A DNA stretch of 64,000 bases from Rhodanobacteraceae bacterium (GTDB lineage: Bacteria > Pseudomonadota > Gammaproteobacteria > Xanthomonadales > SZUA-5): the NCBI GenBank assembly GCA_016713135.1, contig JADJPR010000002.1, positions 372,001 to 436,000 on the forward strand, in the 5' to 3' direction. The notes under the pieces were generated by a model, which saw only the letters and a program-made list of their open reading frames with translations, was not told the DNA's origin and made no database searches. A program made the translations under genes and the position numbers. Shown here piece by piece: positions 62,464 through 64,000 of this stretch (positions are counted from its first letter, which is position 1; the number at the start of each line of letters is the position of its first letter).

Positions 62464-63184
62464 GATATAGCGCCAAAACGTCATCTACGTCATACATCCA
62501 GTGAGGCCTTTTCATTTTGCCCAGAATGGAGTCAATGAGTATGAGATCAAGTTCGGTATCTACTGCGAGATGTACCGAGGAATAGTTTGTCTGGGAGCAA
62601 ATGTTCTTGATTGCAAATCGGTGTTCGTTTGCGTAGAAGTATGCTGTAACATGTTCCTGATCTCTCGATTCCGTCATCTGGCCCACTGCGGTCCGCATCG
62701 AATCGGTCTTGATCAGTTCCACCGACATTCCCGGTGGATAACTTCGCGGATGTACGTTGGTCACAACGTCCAGATTGGAGCCTAAATATGCATCCAAGGC
62801 CCTATCCAATAAGCTCGTCGCTAATAGGGGACTGTCGCCATTTACGCGAAAGAAGGCCGAGCAACCGCTCATTTCTGCCGCACCTAGCACTCTCTCGGCG
62901 ACATTGGTGAGCGATCCTCGGAAACAGAGTACGTTGTTTTTGTTACACCACTTCTCGAGGGGATCATCGCTGCGATCCATTGACGTTGCTATGCAGATTC
63001 GTCCGACCGATGAGCAGCGTCGCAGTTTTTCGATGACGTACTCGATCATTGGCCTGCCTTGAACCATGCGGAGCACTTTCCCGGGCAGGCGAGTCGAGGA
63101 GCAGCGCGCAACGAGTATGGCGTCCGGGCGGATGCCAACAGTCAGCTCGATGTGACTGTGCAGAGCGGCGGGGCTATCGCTCAT
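62435..63184 (-). CDS. SpsF-like cytidylyltransferase (nonulosonic acid type)
   Basis: 249 residues. DAILVARCSSTRLPGKVLRMV is the nucleotide-binding start typical of SpsF/NeuA-type NTP transferases (A-R-x-x-S-T-R-L-P-GK), followed by PMIEYVIEKLRRCSSVGRICIAT, CFRGSLTNVAERVLGAAE, FRVNGDSPLLATSLLDRAL, VVTNVHPRSYPPGMSVELI and VHLAVDTELDLILIDSIL. It would charge a nonulosonic acid or related sugar with CMP, or work next to the fused cytidylyltransferase. It overlaps the sialyltransferase-like gene by 4 bases (ATGA). Confidence 0.88.
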   Translation of the reverse strand: MSDSPAALHSHIELTVGIRPDAILVARCSSTRLPGKVLRMVQGRPMIEYVIEKLRRCSSVGRICIATSMDRSDDPLEKWCNKNNVLCFRGSLTNVAERVLGAAEMSGCSAFFRVNGDSPLLATSLLDRALDAYLGSNLDVVTNVHPRSYPPGMSVELIKTDSMRTAVGQMTESRDQEHVTAYFYANEHRFAIKNICSQTNYSSVHLAVDTELDLILIDSILGKMKRPHWMYDVDDVLALYHEVQNCGQD

Positions 63185-64000
63185 TCCAGGCCCAGTATCT
63201 TGGCGGCGACGGCAAGCTGTCGCGCAACAAGTGGCCGCGCAGCCTGAGGCATTGACCTGAGATATTCGGCACAGAATTCCTGCCTACAGCTCAACAGCAA
63301 GCCTCCATAAGCAATCGCCCCGCGAAAGTTCGGTCCATAGAGTTCAATTGACGAGCCCATTGTGATCACGGTGCTCTCTGATCGCATCAGGTGATTCTCA
63401 AGCCAACTGGATTGGCAAATCTGCTTCACCGAGATCCCAGCCATTTCCAGCTGCTTCTTGATTCGGGCACTCAAGGCAGTCGTCGAATATTCGCCCGGGT
63501 GTGGCTTTATGCCCACTTCGGTGATATGGCGTCGACGACAGAACTCGATCAGGCCGCGACTGAGGTCGGCTACTTGTGGCTCACCCCAGATCTTCCCCAA
63601 GCGCGGTTTCGGGGCGATGATGATTGACGGATCATCGGGCGCCAGTGGTATCAATGCTGGAGGAGTCAGCACTTTGACTCGAGTCGATTCCGGGAACGAA
63701 TTCGTTGTCAAGCCGTAGCATTCACGACCATCCGGATACATGTCAAATCTGCGGCGCACCTTACCAAAGTATCCGCAAGTGCTCACGATCTTCTCACGCC
63801 AATTCACCGGCCGCGCGAACATCTCGGCATATTCGGAATTGGTGTAATACGCCGCCAAACCTTCTTCCATGTACCTTACCGAGGCACAGCGGCGCTCACC
63901 TGCCATCATTTGGTAACTCGGCATCAACTGATGCGGCAGATATAGATTGTACTGTTCTGGCATTGTTCTATGCCACCATTGGCTGAATCGATAGTGCGCG
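63181..64000 (-). CDS. Sialyltransferase/polysialyltransferase-like glycosyltransferase, 5' partial
   Basis: The open frame runs past the window edge (AHYRFSQWWHRT is in frame before the ATG at 63963), so the N-terminus is missing. Visible motifs are those of GT38/GT52-like bacterial sialyltransferases: YMEEGLAAYY (the D/E-D/E-G motif), VGIKPHPGEYS (the H-P motif) and VITMGSSIELYG (the S-S/T motif). These three residues sets bind CMP-sialic acid-type donors. Together with the neighbouring NeuB-like and cytidylyltransferase genes it suggests transfer of a nonulosonic acid to the surface glycan. Confidence 0.72.
   Translation of the reverse strand, partial: AHYRFSQWWHRTMPEQYNLYLPHQLMPSYQMMAGERRCASVRYMEEGLAAYYTNSEYAEMFARPVNWREKIVSTCGYFGKVRRRFDMYPDGRECYGLTTNSFPESTRVKVLTPPALIPLAPDDPSIIIAPKPRLGKIWGEPQVADLSRGLIEFCRRRHITEVGIKPHPGEYSTTALSARIKKQLEMAGISVKQICQSSWLENHLMRSESTVITMGSSIELYGPNFRGAIAYGGLLLSCRQEFCAEYLRSMPQAARPLVARQLAVAAKILGLE

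Overview
The window looks like chromosomal DNA of a high-GC gammaproteobacterium, most likely in the Lysobacterales (Xanthomonadales). This is inferred from strongly GC-biased codon use, frequent GTG/TTG starts, the housekeeping gene set (mutL, folD, rpiA, cysD-cysNC), and a secreted protein whose C-terminus reads GDALFGNGFE, a type of tail I associate with that order. No rRNA, tRNA, transposase or CRISPR array was seen.

Layout. (1) 0.1-4.7 kb: a single-domain response regulator, a SUKH-like protein, and a coupled alpha/beta hydrolase - membrane Ser/Thr kinase with TPRs. (2) 4.7-11.6 kb: a secreted delta-60 repeat protein, the phosphotransacylase-ackA pair, a secreted heparinase-like protein, an LPLAT-like protein without the catalytic His, and a DUF3598-like protein. 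(3) 12.0-15.5 kb: a secreted lipase, a YkgJ-type Cys-cluster protein and folD, separated by unusually repeat-rich gaps. (4) 15.5-22.2 kb: rpiA, cysD, cysNC, a PRMT-like methyltransferase and mutL. (5) 22.3-34.6 kb: the start of a surface-polysaccharide region (WecA-like initiator, GT4, heparinase-like, bi-domain oxidoreductase) plus an operon with an HprK-like kinase and a sulfotransferase, and a divergent SPINDLY/OGT-type TPR glycosyltransferase. (6) 34.6-40.5 kb: a compact operon that looks like a lasso-peptide-type RiPP cluster: nucleotidyltransferase-family protein, PqqD-like RRE, PRMT-like methyltransferase, HprK-like kinase, transglutaminase-like peptidase, asparagine-synthetase-like cyclase and a 56-residue precursor peptide at the 3' end. 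(7) 40.7-64 kb: a long, mostly translationally coupled polysaccharide operon on the minus strand: at least seven GT4-type transferases, GT2, GT61, two FkbM methyltransferases, a Wzy-like polymerase, galE, asnB, and a nonulosonic (sialic-acid-like) module (NeuB-like synthase, GT2-cytidylyltransferase fusion, epimerase, hexapeptide acyltransferase, SpsF-like cytidylyltransferase, sialyltransferase-like protein running off the end).

The parts probably cooperate as follows: a WecA-like enzyme starts a lipid-linked glycan, the transferases extend and decorate it, galE, the epimerase and the NeuB/NeuA-type enzymes supply sugars, and the Wzy-like protein polymerises it. The RiPP operon sits inside this region. 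Its product, export system and any link to the flanking sulfotransferase/kinase operon are not determined by the sequence.

A technical caution: six genes carry reading-frame breaks, mostly one base missing in a short G or C run; one of them also has an in-frame stop, and a seventh gene has an ambiguous frame at a G11 tract. Gene-end overlaps indicate the original frames. This pattern suggests uncorrected homopolymer errors rather than real decay, but raw reads are needed to tell.
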